Origin: DAOTYX01 sp034434635 | GTDB taxonomy: Bacteria; Chloroflexota; Anaerolineae; B4-G1; DUEL01 | DNA: 22,461 nucleotides | NCBI GenBank assembly: GCA_034434635.1 | Contig: DAOTYX010000206.1 | Location: 1 to 22,461 of the forward strand | Reading direction: 5' to 3' | Shown: piece after piece, positions 8,877 through 15,476 of the stretch | Numbering within the stretch: the first letter of the stretch is position 1 | How the letters are laid out: each line of letters begins with the position of its first letter | Program-made: the position numbers and the translations under genes | Notes under the pieces: generated by a model | What the model saw: only the letters and a program-made list of their open reading frames with translations | Databases searched by the model: none | Told to the model about the DNA's origin: nothing

Positions 8877-8904
8877 TTGACATCGGTCCCAAAATCTGTA
8901 TCAT
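8877..8904 (+). promoter_or_regulatory. Strong sigma70-type promoter of the 6S-like RNA
   Basis: A perfect TTGACA (8877-8882) is followed after 16 bp by TATCAT (8899-8904), with AT-rich sequence upstream. The predicted start point, about 8911-8912, coincides with the first paired base of the RNA closing stem. No ORF with a start and ribosome site follows on this strand before the terminator at 9042. Confidence 0.75.
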
Positions 8905-8911
8905 AGAAAGT

Positions 8912-9078
8912 GAAGAGGCAACCGTCCGTCCCCCTGGCGCTGAACATGGAGCGCCGACGTAGAACCGGTAGGCGGTGAGCGGGACTCTAGAGGCCGCTGG
9001 AACAGGGCGCTTCCTGCGCTGAGAGGTGGACGGTTTCTTCAGGGCGACGGTTCGACGCTGAGCCGTCGCCCGTTTTTT
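8912..9078 (+). ncRNA. Free-standing structured RNA, probable 6S RNA (SsrS-like)
   Basis: The 230-bp gap between fpg and the convergent M1 gene holds a complete RNA transcription unit: promoter, folded body and intrinsic terminator. The ends of the body pair: 8912-8916 with 9036-9040, then after a GGC bulge 8920-8930 with 9025-9035 (two G-U pairs). A large central bubble follows (8931-8947 facing 9015-9024), then an inner stem 8948-8955 with 9006-9014 (one bulged U) and an apical hairpin 8978-8982/8994-8998. This rod with a central bubble is the 6S RNA plan; 6S binds the sigma70 holoenzyme as an open-promoter mimic. The 5' bubble strand (GTCCCCCTGGCGCTGA) resembles, from memory, the E. coli 6S pRNA-template strand (GUCCCCUGAGCCGA). 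Alternative: an undescribed RNA with a local hairpin 8936-8941/8950-8955. SRP RNA, tmRNA and RNase P signatures are absent. The ncRNA call is firm; the 6S identity is moderate. Confidence 0.65.
9042..9078 (+). terminator. Intrinsic terminator of the 6S-like RNA
   Basis: GGGCGACGG (9042-9050) pairs perfectly with CCGTCGCCC (9063-9071). Further wobble and Watson-Crick pairs inside leave a tetraloop near 9055-9058, and G plus six T (9073-9078) follow. It ends 3 bp before the stop codon of the convergent M1 peptidase gene. Confidence 0.92.
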
Positions 9079-9081
9079 CGC

Positions 9082-10584
9082 TCAACCACCGGCTATCCAC
9101 TCGTCGAAGATCGCCTGCTGCCGGTCCCCGCTGACCGTCTCCACTGCCTCCAACCAGTCCTCCGCTGTGGCAACGCCATACCGGTTGTGCTCGTAATAGG
9201 TCCGCAAGATGTCGAAGAAGGCCTCATCCCCCACCGCCTGCCGCAGGGCGTGGAAGTAGAGCGGGCCCTTGCTGTAGACGATGTCGGAATACCTGCCCGA
9301 TTCGACATACGCAGCCACGGGCAGGTTGACCGGCATATCTTGACCTCGCTCCACCACCTGGTTATAGGTCTCAACGAACCACGACTGGAGGATGTTGTCC
9401 GCCATCTCCGCGCCGTGCTGCGTCTCAAAGTAGAGCAGCGCGCTGTACTGCGCCAACGCCTCGTCCAGCCAGGGCTCGTCCACCTGATCATTCCCCACCA
9501 GCGCATACCACCACTGATGGGCCACCTCGTGGGCTATCACCCATTCCGTGTAGGAAGGATCTCCGTGCCCGTAGAAGAAGTCCCCGATGACGACTAACCC
9601 CGGATACTCGATGCCGCCGGCCTCCGTCGGCGTCTCGACGACATCGAGTTCGGTGTACGGATAAGGGCCAAACGTGTCGCTGTAGAAAGCGACGGCATCG
9701 GCAGCCTGCTCGAGCGCCGCCAGCCCGCCTGACTCGTTCTCCGGGTAGTAATAACTATTGACCACGACCCCGTCAACGGTTTCGCTGGCGCTGCGGTACT
9801 CCCGCCCCAGGAAGAGGGCGAAGTCCCGCATCGGCGCAGCGGTGCAGACCCAGGCCCCCTCCCTCTGCTCCAGACACGAACCGGAAGCGACCACCGTCAT
9901 CTCGGGCGGGGCAGTCACCTGCACAGCAAAGAGGGCGATGTCGGAATAGACCGCGTCCCCGTACTCCGGGGCCACCTCAACGTTCCAACCCTCGTCGTCG
10001 TAAGCCGGTATGAGCGGGTACGCGTTGGGGAGCGCCGTCACGCCGCGGATGACGGAGAACTGGGCATAGCCGGCCCGGTTGTCGGTCGGCACGGCGACCG
10101 AGAAGTCCATCGTCAACGTGATCGCCTGACCGACCGCCAGGGGTGGGTCCAGGGGCAGCCGCAGGGCCGAGCCGTCCAGTTCCTCGCTCGCCGTGACCGG
10201 CACGCCGCCCACCAGCAGGTGGGTCACCGTCATCGCCCCGCCATAGCCAGGAGTGTTGGGAAAAAGACGCAGGTAGAGGTCCGTCAGCGGCGCTTCTTCC
10301 GCGTTGACGTAGCGCACCTCCTGGTGGCCGCTCAGACGGGTCGCCGTCTCGTCCACAGCGATCTGAATCAGGTAGCGCGGCGCATCAGGGAAGGCCTCCA
10401 GGTCAGCGACGAACTCCGGCCGCAGCGGATCGGGTGGGGAGACGGGGGCAGGCATGGGCGTAGTTGGCGGTACAGAGGTGGCGGCTACCGTCGGTTGGGG
10501 TGACGGACGCGGCGTCCGGCTGCAGCAGACAACGACGAAAAGCCAGCACAGACATAGGAAAAGAAGACGGCAGTTCTTGAACAT
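9082..10584 (-). CDS. M1-family zinc metallopeptidase, secreted probable lipoprotein
   Basis: From ATG 10584 the protein has 500 residues. This start follows AGGGGGGACCA, a good ribosome site; an ATG 33 bp further upstream (10617) would add an unlikely pre-signal extension. A hydrophobic signal (residues 4-19) ends in VVVCCS, so Cys20 or Cys21 could be lipidated, followed by a Pro/Thr-rich linker. The N-terminal M1 beta domain spans about 55-270. The catalytic part has GIEYP (324-328) at the GAMEN position, HEVAHQWW (352-359) with two zinc His, the third ligand Glu375 in WLDEALAQ, and Tyr437 in IVYSKGPLYFHALR as the usual transition-state Tyr. The long C-terminal helical domain of classic M1 enzymes is missing, as in many short bacterial M1 proteins. 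Role: extracytoplasmic aminopeptidase, substrate unknown. No promoter is recognised; palindromic repeats fill the upstream gap. Confidence 0.92.
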   Translation of the reverse strand: MFKNCRLLFLCLCWLFVVVCCSRTPRPSPQPTVAATSVPPTTPMPAPVSPPDPLRPEFVADLEAFPDAPRYLIQIAVDETATRLSGHQEVRYVNAEEAPLTDLYLRLFPNTPGYGGAMTVTHLLVGGVPVTASEELDGSALRLPLDPPLAVGQAITLTMDFSVAVPTDNRAGYAQFSVIRGVTALPNAYPLIPAYDDEGWNVEVAPEYGDAVYSDIALFAVQVTAPPEMTVVASGSCLEQREGAWVCTAAPMRDFALFLGREYRSASETVDGVVVNSYYYPENESGGLAALEQAADAVAFYSDTFGPYPYTELDVVETPTEAGGIEYPGLVVIGDFFYGHGDPSYTEWVIAHEVAHQWWYALVGNDQVDEPWLDEALAQYSALLYFETQHGAEMADNILQSWFVETYNQVVERGQDMPVNLPVAAYVESGRYSDIVYSKGPLYFHALRQAVGDEAFFDILRTYYEHNRYGVATAEDWLEAVETVSGDRQQAIFDEWIAGG

Positions 10585-10605
10585 TGGTCCCCCCTGGTGG
10601 GGATG

Positions 10606-10772
10606 TAGCGGCGGCATCCCTATGCCGCCGCGCCCAGCAAGAGAGATCTCGTAGCGGCGGCATCCCTATGCCGCCGCGTCCCGCGCATCCCGTGCAGCCC
10701 CGCGCATCCCGTGCAGCAAACCGCGCCCAGCAAGAGAGATCTCGTAGCGGCGGCATCCCTATGCCGCCGCGT
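10606..10772. repeat. Cluster of three REP-like palindromes plus a 52-bp direct repeat
   Basis: Three copies of a hairpin with 10-bp arms, GCGGCGGCAT / ATGCCGCCGC around a CCCT loop, lie at 10608-10631, 10654-10677 and 10747-10770. The last two sit inside an exact 52-bp direct repeat (10628-10679 and 10721-10772). Between them an 18-bp segment (CCCGCGCATCCCGTGCAG) is itself repeated at 10680-10697 and 10699-10716. The cluster occupies most of the 221-bp gap between moaD and the M1 gene. It could stop or stabilise the transcript between the two genes. No transposase is present. Confidence 0.9.
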
Positions 10773-10805
10773 GCCGTGCCGCAGACCGCGCCCGGCAACG
10801 GCAGG

Positions 10806-11048
10806 TCATCCGCCACCCACGGGTGGGAAAATCCCCAGCTCGTCCCCATCGGAGAGCACGCGCTCTTCCGTGCTGGCGATGCCATTGACGAAGACCACCT
10901 TCACCTGGTCCGGCGGAAGGCGCAGGTGGCGCAGCATCTCCCTCACCGTCGCCCCGTCAGGCAATTCCACCTCCATCGCCTCACCGATGCCCAGCCCAGG
11001 AAAGTAGCGCCGCAGGCTGGCGAACAGTTTGACCCGCGTGCGGATCAT
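10806..11048 (-). CDS. MoaD/ThiS-family sulfur-carrier protein
   Basis: An 80-residue beta-grasp protein. It shows the family pattern: VKLFASLRRYF at the start, a central LPDGATVREMLRHL helix region, VVFVNG (51-56), the SDGDELGIFPPVGGG end and a C-terminal Gly-Gly. The C-terminal Gly is adenylated and turned into a thiocarboxylate that donates sulfur in molybdopterin, thiamine or tungsten-cofactor synthesis. Here the tail has three Gly. No MoaE, MoeB or other cofactor gene is in the window, so the pathway cannot be assigned; MoaD-like is the likelier reading. The start has a Shine-Dalgarno site (GGAGGG, 7 nt upstream) that lies inside the preceding small ORF, whose stop overlaps this ATG as ATGA, so translational coupling is likely. 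Confidence 0.9.
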   Translation of the reverse strand: MIRTRVKLFASLRRYFPGLGIGEAMEVELPDGATVREMLRHLRLPPDQVKVVFVNGIASTEERVLSDGDELGIFPPVGGG

Positions 11049-11182
11049 CTCTCACCCTCCATCACGAACTCCATCACTATCCCAGGAGCAAAGCATTTGC
11101 AACGCCCGGCGCAACAGACGCTTCGCCCTACCCCGGCGACGTGGACACACTCCCCCAGCGCGGCCACGACAACCGTCTTCAT
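11045..11182 (-). CDS. Cys-rich 45-residue small ORF coupled to moaD (leader peptide or gene remnant)
   Basis: An intact 46-codon frame runs from ATG 11182 to a TGA at 11047-11045 that overlaps the moaD ATG (ATGA). It lies about 12 nt downstream of the predicted start point of a near-consensus promoter and follows GGGGGTGCGGG. The peptide begins MKTVVVAALGECVHVAGVG and continues with a Cys cluster CCAGRCKC (five Cys in all: 12, 23, 24, 28, 30). The first 18 residues resemble, from memory, the N-terminus of some cobalamin-binding-domain proteins, after which similarity stops. It could be the stump of a deleted gene whose promoter now serves moaD, or a small translated leader. I do not recognise the full peptide. 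Evidence for translation is positional only. Confidence 0.45.
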   Translation of the reverse strand: MKTVVVAALGECVHVAGVGRSVCCAGRCKCFAPGIVMEFVMEGER

Positions 11183-11200
11183 CCCGCACCCCCGCACACC

Positions 11201-11228
11201 GTTATAACACATCACCCGGAGGTGTCAA
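11201..11228 (-). promoter_or_regulatory. Sigma70-type promoter of the small ORF-moaD unit
   Basis: On the minus strand a perfect TTGACA (11228-11223) is followed after 16 bp by TATAAC (11206-11201). Transcription would begin near 11194, about 12 nt before the small ORF and about 146 nt before moaD. Confidence 0.7.
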
Positions 11229-11304
11229 ACACAGGCTCCCCACAGACACCCTCAGGCGCCAAGAAACCTCACCTGTGCGGGCTGTCAGCCGCCCCACTGC
11301 TCAC

Positions 11305-11333
11305 TTGGCAAAGAAACCGTTTCGGTGTATCCT
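11305..11333 (+). promoter_or_regulatory. Sigma70-type promoter of the SGNH-like gene
   Basis: TTGGCA (11305-11310) is followed after 17 bp by TATCCT (11328-11333). It gives a leader of about 50 nt that ends in a very good Shine-Dalgarno site, AGGAGGT (11378-11384), 5 nt before ATG 11390. Confidence 0.6.
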
Positions 11334-11389
11334 GTGCGAACCCCGCAACCGCGAGGATGTGGGCCAATCAACAGCCCAGGAGGTGAGAG

Positions 11390-12361
11390 ATGGAGCGCCC
11401 GTTCGTTCGTCGTCATCCGCTAATGACGCTCTGTATCCTCTCTGTCACGTTGGTCGCCCTCTTCGCCGTCCGCTTCCCCACCCAGGCCCAGACGGTGCGT
11501 ATCATTTTCCTCCACCACTCCTGCGGCGAGAACCTCATCAACCAGGGCGGGGTGCGCGAGGGGCTCACCGCGCTGGGCTACGAGTTCTACGACCACGGTT
11601 ACAACGGCGACGGCCTGCGCCTGGCCGACGGCTCCTACTCCGGCACGAACTTCGATGTGCCCGACGACAACACCGACCCCGATGGCCTGGCCGCCATCTT
11701 CTCTCAGCCATTGCACGACCCGCCCGACAACACCTTCAGCCATCTGATGCAGTATGACGTCATCGCCTTCAAGTCCTGCTTCCCCACCAGCAACATCGGC
11801 AGCGACGAACAACTGGCCGAGTACCAGTCCTACTACCTGACCATCCGCGACCGTGTTGACCAGTACCCCGAGAAGATCTTCATCATCGTCACCCAGCCGC
11901 CACAGGTGCCAGAGAGTTCAAACGCGGAGGAAGCAGCGCGGGCGCGCGCCTTCACGCGCTGGCTGCAGTCGGACGAGTACCTGGAGGGCCATCTCAACCT
12001 GTTCGTCTTCGACTTCTTCGGCTACCTGGCCGGTGACGACAACTTCCTCCGCCCCGAATACCGTGGCGACGAGTACGACGCGCACCCGAACGAACGGGCC
12101 AACCAAACCATCGGCCCGCTCTTCGTGGAATTCGTGAACCACGCCATCATCTGGTACTGGGGCATACAGGTGGTCGCCACACCCTCGGTTAGCGAAACCC
12201 CGCGAACCACCGTTGAACTCCCGGTCGTCGTGGCCGAGGGGGGAGAAGAGGAACCCGTCGAGGAGGAGCCGGGCCGCAGCCTCTGCCCCCTCTCGACGCT
12301 CGCCCTGCCGTTGGGAGCGTTGGTTGTCCTGCTGATGCGCCATCGCTGCTTCATCTGCTAA
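11390..12361 (+). CDS. Secreted, membrane-anchored SGNH/GDSL-like hydrolase
   Basis: A 323-residue protein with an N-terminal signal (hydrophobic 10-27, cleavage near QAQ at 32-34) and a C-terminal membrane segment (about 301-316) followed by a short RHRC tail. The middle looks like an SGNH-type fold: IIFLHHSCGENL (38-49) places Ser44 after strand 1, YDVIAFKSCFPTSNI (122-136) is a conserved central strand-turn, and YDAHPNERANQ (229-239) supplies the Asp230-x-His232 pair near the end. An acidic linker (EEEPVEEEPG, about 286-295) precedes the anchor. It is predicted to sit on the outer face of the membrane. Substrate is unknown; family members are esterases or carbohydrate deacetylases, so this is an inference. 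The start is fixed by AGGAGGT and the signal peptide. Confidence 0.75.
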   Translation: MERPFVRRHPLMTLCILSVTLVALFAVRFPTQAQTVRIIFLHHSCGENLINQGGVREGLTALGYEFYDHGYNGDGLRLADGSYSGTNFDVPDDNTDPDGLAAIFSQPLHDPPDNTFSHLMQYDVIAFKSCFPTSNIGSDEQLAEYQSYYLTIRDRVDQYPEKIFIIVTQPPQVPESSNAEEAARARAFTRWLQSDEYLEGHLNLFVFDFFGYLAGDDNFLRPEYRGDEYDAHPNERANQTIGPLFVEFVNHAIIWYWGIQVVATPSVSETPRTTVELPVVVAEGGEEEPVEEEPGRSLCPLSTLALPLGALVVLLMRHRCFIC

Positions 12362-12428
12362 ATCCGCGGACTCTTTCCGGCCATTTCGGACGCAGTCTTC
12401 GATCAACACGGCAGCAGGAGACGATCAG

Positions 12429-12455
12429 ATTCGTGCAATTCGTGAAATTCGTGGC
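12429..12455 (+). repeat. Three nonamer units (ATTCGTGnn) upstream of the M28-type gene
   Basis: ATTCGTGCA, ATTCGTGAA and ATTCGTGGC lie in perfect 9-bp phase within the 118-bp gap before the peptidase gene. Nearly the same words recur at 15321-15344, so this belongs to a dispersed family. The rest of the gap shows only the AAGGAG ribosome site for ATG 12480. Confidence 0.75.
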
Positions 12456-12479
12456 AAGTCAGGAGTATCAAGGAGTCCC

Positions 12480-14432
12480 ATGTTCCACTCTCTGTGGCAG
12501 ACGCTGAACAAGGAAATCTCTGGCGCCGCCGCCACCCACTCGGTGGCCGAGATCGCCCGTTACCACCGCATCCAGGCCAGCCCAGGCTACCGCCGCGCCG
12601 CCGAATGGGTCCACGAGCGACTGGCCCAGGCCGGCCTGGACGTGCGTATCCTCTCCTACCCCGCCGACCCCGCCGCCGCCAACTGGAGCGACTGCGGCTT
12701 TCAGGAATGGGAGGGGCGCGCAGCGACGCTCCATCTCATCGAACCGGCCGCCGAGGCGCGCAAACTCGCCGACATGCGCGACATCACCCTGCACCTCATC
12801 CCCCGCAGCCTCTCCTTCGACGGCGAAGCCGAGGTGGTGGTGTTGGACAAAGGCGAAAAGCCCGCAGAGTACGAAGGGCGAGACGTGCGCGGCAAGGTCG
12901 TGCTGGCGCGCGGTCAGGTGCAGCGCGTCCACGACTTGGCGGTGGCGCGTCGCGGCGCGGTCGGGGTGATCTATGACGGAATGACGGAGAGTGATCCGGT
13001 CCGCCCCTTCTGGTCCCTCGCCGACGCCGTACAGTACACCTCGTTCTGGTGGCAGGGTCGCACGCCGCAGGGCTTCGGCTTCGCCCTCACCCCCCGCCAG
13101 GGGGAGCGGCTGCGGCGGCTGGCCTCCGAGCACACCCTGCGCGTGCGCGCCCACGTGGACGCCCGTCTCTACAACGGCGCCTTCGAGGTGGTCGAGGCGA
13201 CCATCCCCGGCGCGACCGACGAGGAGATCGTGCTGGTCGCCCACCTCTGCCACCCCCAGCCTTCGGCCAACGACAACGCTTCTGGCGCGGCGGCGCTGCT
13301 GGAGATCGCCCGGGCGCTGCAGAGCCTCATCAGCCGTGGCGAACTGGCCCGCCCGAAGCGCACCCTGCGTTTCCTGTGGGTCCCGGAAATGACCGGCTCG
13401 TTCGCCTACCTGGCCAGCCACGCCGACCGCATCCCGCGCATGGTCGCCGGGCTGAACCTGGACATGGTCGGCCAGGACCAGGAGCAGTGCGGCAGTTCGC
13501 TCCTCCTGGAATCGCCGCCGGGCGCTCTGGCCAACTTCACCGCCGTCCTCCTCTCCGCCCTGCGCGAACGACTGTTGTCGGAGGTGAAGGGCCTGGGCAA
13601 CTCCGGCGGCTACCCGCTCTTCCGCACTGCCGACGTCCCATTTGGCGCGGGGTCTGACCACTACATCTTCTCCGACCCCACCGTGGGTGTGCCGATGCCG
13701 ATGCTCATCCAGTGGCCCGACCGCTTCTACCACACCAGCGCCGACACCCCTGACCGCACCGACCCGCGCATGATGGAGCGCGTGGGGCTGCTGGCGGCAG
13801 CCTACGCCTGCTGGCTGGCCCAGGCGGGCGAGAAAGAGGCCCACTGGCTGGCCCACGAGATGTCCGCCCACTTCCGCCGCGAGGCCATCGCTGTGGCGCA
13901 GGGGGCGGTCACCCGTGCGGATGAAGAGGGAGCCGAAGGCCGGGAGGGACTACGCGAACTGGTGGAGTACCACATCGCCCGCCAGCAGGCCGCCCTGCAG
14001 ACGGTGCGCCGGCTGGCCGCAGTGGATGTGCAACCTATCGCCGCAAGGGACGCCGCCTTCGCCCGCGCGGAAGCCGCCAGTGCTGCCGAACTGCTGCCCG
14101 ACGTCCCCCTGCCGCTGCCGCCAGAGGTGGAGGGAGCCAACCTCATCCCCGTGCGCCGCTTCCGCGGACCCACCCAGTACGGCGACAGCGTGGGCCGGCT
14201 GGATGAGGCCGGGCGGGATCGCTGGTGGGACCTGCAGCAGCGTATCGGCAAGGTCTCCTTCAACCTGCCGGTGCTGGCCGAGTACTGGGCCGACGGCCGA
14301 CGCACCATCGCCGAGATCGCCGCCCTGGTGCGCCAGGAGACCGGCCATGAAGCCACCGCACTGCTGACCGAGTACTTCAGTAACCTGGCCGATCTGGGTC
14401 TGCTGGAGGTCAGGCAAGAGGCGGGAGAATGA
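12480..14432 (+). CDS. M28/DUF4910-type zinc aminopeptidase with C-terminal winged-helix domain
   Basis: A 650-residue protein without a signal peptide, so probably cytoplasmic. Residues about 115-225 look like a PA-type insert. The M28-like core follows with the di-zinc ligands in family order: HLCHP (His255/His258), SANDNASG (Asp265), VPEMTGS (Glu303), LNLDMVG (Asp328) and FYHTSADT (His418). About 115 residues of helical linker follow (435-575). A compact C-terminal module (about 585-645, with ADGRRTIAEIAALV and FSNLADLGLLEV) looks like a winged helix/PqqD-like domain. The HxCHPxxSANDNASG form is typical of DUF4910/DUF2172-type relatives rather than classic secreted M28 enzymes. It is expected to cleave peptides or related amides; substrate unknown. 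The start has AAGGAG 4 nt upstream. Confidence 0.82.
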   Translation: MFHSLWQTLNKEISGAAATHSVAEIARYHRIQASPGYRRAAEWVHERLAQAGLDVRILSYPADPAAANWSDCGFQEWEGRAATLHLIEPAAEARKLADMRDITLHLIPRSLSFDGEAEVVVLDKGEKPAEYEGRDVRGKVVLARGQVQRVHDLAVARRGAVGVIYDGMTESDPVRPFWSLADAVQYTSFWWQGRTPQGFGFALTPRQGERLRRLASEHTLRVRAHVDARLYNGAFEVVEATIPGATDEEIVLVAHLCHPQPSANDNASGAAALLEIARALQSLISRGELARPKRTLRFLWVPEMTGSFAYLASHADRIPRMVAGLNLDMVGQDQEQCGSSLLLESPPGALANFTAVLLSALRERLLSEVKGLGNSGGYPLFRTADVPFGAGSDHYIFSDPTVGVPMPMLIQWPDRFYHTSADTPDRTDPRMMERVGLLAAAYACWLAQAGEKEAHWLAHEMSAHFRREAIAVAQGAVTRADEEGAEGREGLRELVEYHIARQQAALQTVRRLAAVDVQPIAARDAAFARAEAASAAELLPDVPLPLPPEVEGANLIPVRRFRGPTQYGDSVGRLDEAGRDRWWDLQQRIGKVSFNLPVLAEYWADGRRTIAEIAALVRQETGHEATALLTEYFSNLADLGLLEVRQEAGE

Positions 14433-14444
14433 AGTATCCTATTT

Positions 14445-14541
14445 GACCACGGACGACGGACGATAGACGACAGACCACAGACCACAGGCCACAGACCACA
14501 GACCACGGAGGTGGTCCGTGGTCCGTCGTCCGTGGTCCGTG
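14445..14541. repeat. Heptanucleotide array with inverted second half
   Basis: From 14445 nine units stay in exact 7-bp phase (GACCACG, GACGACG, GACGATA, GACGACA, GACCACA and variants to 14507). After a short GAGGTG joint, four units of the reverse-complement type (GTCCGTG/GTCCGTC) run from 14514 to 14541. This makes a perfect 17-bp inverted repeat (14445-14461 against 14521-14537) and a small hairpin GACCAC-GGAG-GTGGTC (14501-14516). It fills the gap before the zinc-ribbon gene and overlaps any spurious start at 14518. Confidence 0.9.
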
Positions 14542-14574
14542 GTCACAATTGCTCAGGAATGGCAGGTGAAACTG

Positions 14575-15228
14575 ATGGAACAACAGACATCCCAGCGAAC
14601 CTATCGTGGTGACATCAGCCCCGAGGACCTGGCACAAGCCCTGGTCCTTCGCTTCAACACCGGCGACCTCAAGGCCCAGATGGTCGGGCATGCCGACCAC
14701 GTCCTGGTGCAGATCGCCTCGCGGGACTGGGGATGGGGCGGCCCACAGACAGCCCTGACGGTCGGCATCGCCCGGGTGGAGGGAGGCGTGCAGGTCTCGC
14801 TGGGCCAGCAGCGCTGGCTGGGCGCTGTCGCCGACCTGGCGCAGACAGGGCTGATGGCGTTAGTGAATCCCCTTTCTCTCATCACGCGCATCGACGACGT
14901 CGCGCGCAGCATTTCCGGCCTCACCCTACCCCAGCAGGTATGGGAGGCGGTGGAGCACTATTGCCAGAGCGTGGGGGCCAGCCTGGGAATGACCGCCGAC
15001 GAACGGATGATCACCTGCCCCTACTGCGGCGTGGGCAACCCCATCGGCGCGCCGAAGTGCTCGGCCTGCGGCGCACCACTGGGTGAGGCGCAGCCCATTC
15101 CCTGCCCGCGCTGCGGGCTGCTGAACAATCCCGCCGGCAACTACTGCGTCCGCTGCGGCGCCGCGCTGCGCGGCGGTCCCCCTGCCCCGGCTGGACGTCC
15201 CTTCCAGCGAGGTCCACGCAACCCATAA
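14575..15228 (+). CDS. Double zinc-ribbon protein of unknown function
   Basis: A 217-residue protein from ATG 14575, which follows AGGTG at 6 nt. A longer frame opening at 14518 would translate the heptamer repeat and is rejected. Residues 1-130 form a mixed alpha/beta domain I do not recognise, with GDLKAQMVGHADHVLVQIAS near the middle. The C-terminus has two zinc ribbons: CPYC...CSAC (Cys148/151/162/165) and CPRC...CVRC (Cys177/180/191/194), then a Pro/Gly/Arg-rich tail. There is no signal peptide or membrane helix. Paired zinc ribbons of this type usually mediate protein or nucleic-acid contacts; the role here is open. It stands alone between two intergenic repeat fields. Confidence 0.85.
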   Translation: MEQQTSQRTYRGDISPEDLAQALVLRFNTGDLKAQMVGHADHVLVQIASRDWGWGGPQTALTVGIARVEGGVQVSLGQQRWLGAVADLAQTGLMALVNPLSLITRIDDVARSISGLTLPQQVWEAVEHYCQSVGASLGMTADERMITCPYCGVGNPIGAPKCSACGAPLGEAQPIPCPRCGLLNNPAGNYCVRCGAALRGGPPAPAGRPFQRGPRNP

Positions 15229-15270
15229 GCAATGATCATAGGACTTGCGCAGTTGGCGGATAAACCTTTG

Positions 15271-15351
15271 AAATTCGCCACGAGTTTCACGAATGGACAC
15301 GAATTTCGTTTCTCTCCATCCGTGAAATTCGCGCAATTCGTGGCAATAAAG
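15271..15351. repeat. Nonamer-phased imperfect inverted repeat
   Basis: The sequence can be read in 9-bp steps (AAATTCGCC, ACGAGTTTC, ACGAATGGA, CACGAATTT ... AAATTCGCG, CAATTCGTG). GCCACGAGTTTCACG near the left end is the approximate reverse complement of CGTGAAATTCG...TCGTGGC (15321-15344) at the right, so it could fold. It shares words with 12429-12455. It lies in the 283-bp gap between the zinc-ribbon gene and smc. Confidence 0.7.
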
Positions 15352-15371
15352 ATCAACTGCGTAACTTCTAT

Positions 15372-15476
15372 GATCAATGAACAATGGCCAACGAGCCATA
15401 AGCAGCGACCCCAGACACAGACCACCACCCATCGGCCATTGGTCATGGGTCATTGACCAATTGGCCATTCTCCATT
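15372..15476 (+). repeat. Degenerate heptanucleotide array upstream of smc (15 units)
   Basis: Fifteen consecutive 7-bp units can be drawn: GATCAAT, GAACAAT, GGCCAAC, GAGCCAT, AAGCAGC, GACCCCA, GACACAG ... GCCATTG, GTCATGG, GTCATTG, ACCAATT, GGCCATT, CTCCATT. Neighbours resemble each other more than distant units, so the motif drifts along the array. The last unit runs into the TTGACA -35 of smc. Confidence 0.7.

Noticed and set aside
8912..9040. Riboswitch or T-box leader
   Set aside because: The element ends in a terminator directly before a convergent gene, so it has no downstream gene to control on its strand.
9047..9060. tRNA T-arm (GGTTCGA)
   Set aside because: The motif is part of the terminator hairpin; no acceptor, D or anticodon arms fit around it.
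10219..10503. 94-residue plus-strand ORF opposite the M1 gene
   Set aside because: Overlaps the coding N-terminal M1 domain on the other strand and has no family features.
12468..13871. 467-residue minus-strand ORF
   Set aside because: Antisense to the zinc-ligand-bearing M28-type peptidase; composition is shadow-like.
14445..14541. CRISPR array
   Set aside because: Units are 7 bp with no spacers and no cas genes are present.
14518..14574. Upstream start extending the zinc-ribbon protein by 19 residues
   Set aside because: The extension translates the heptamer repeat; ATG 14575 has a ribosome site.
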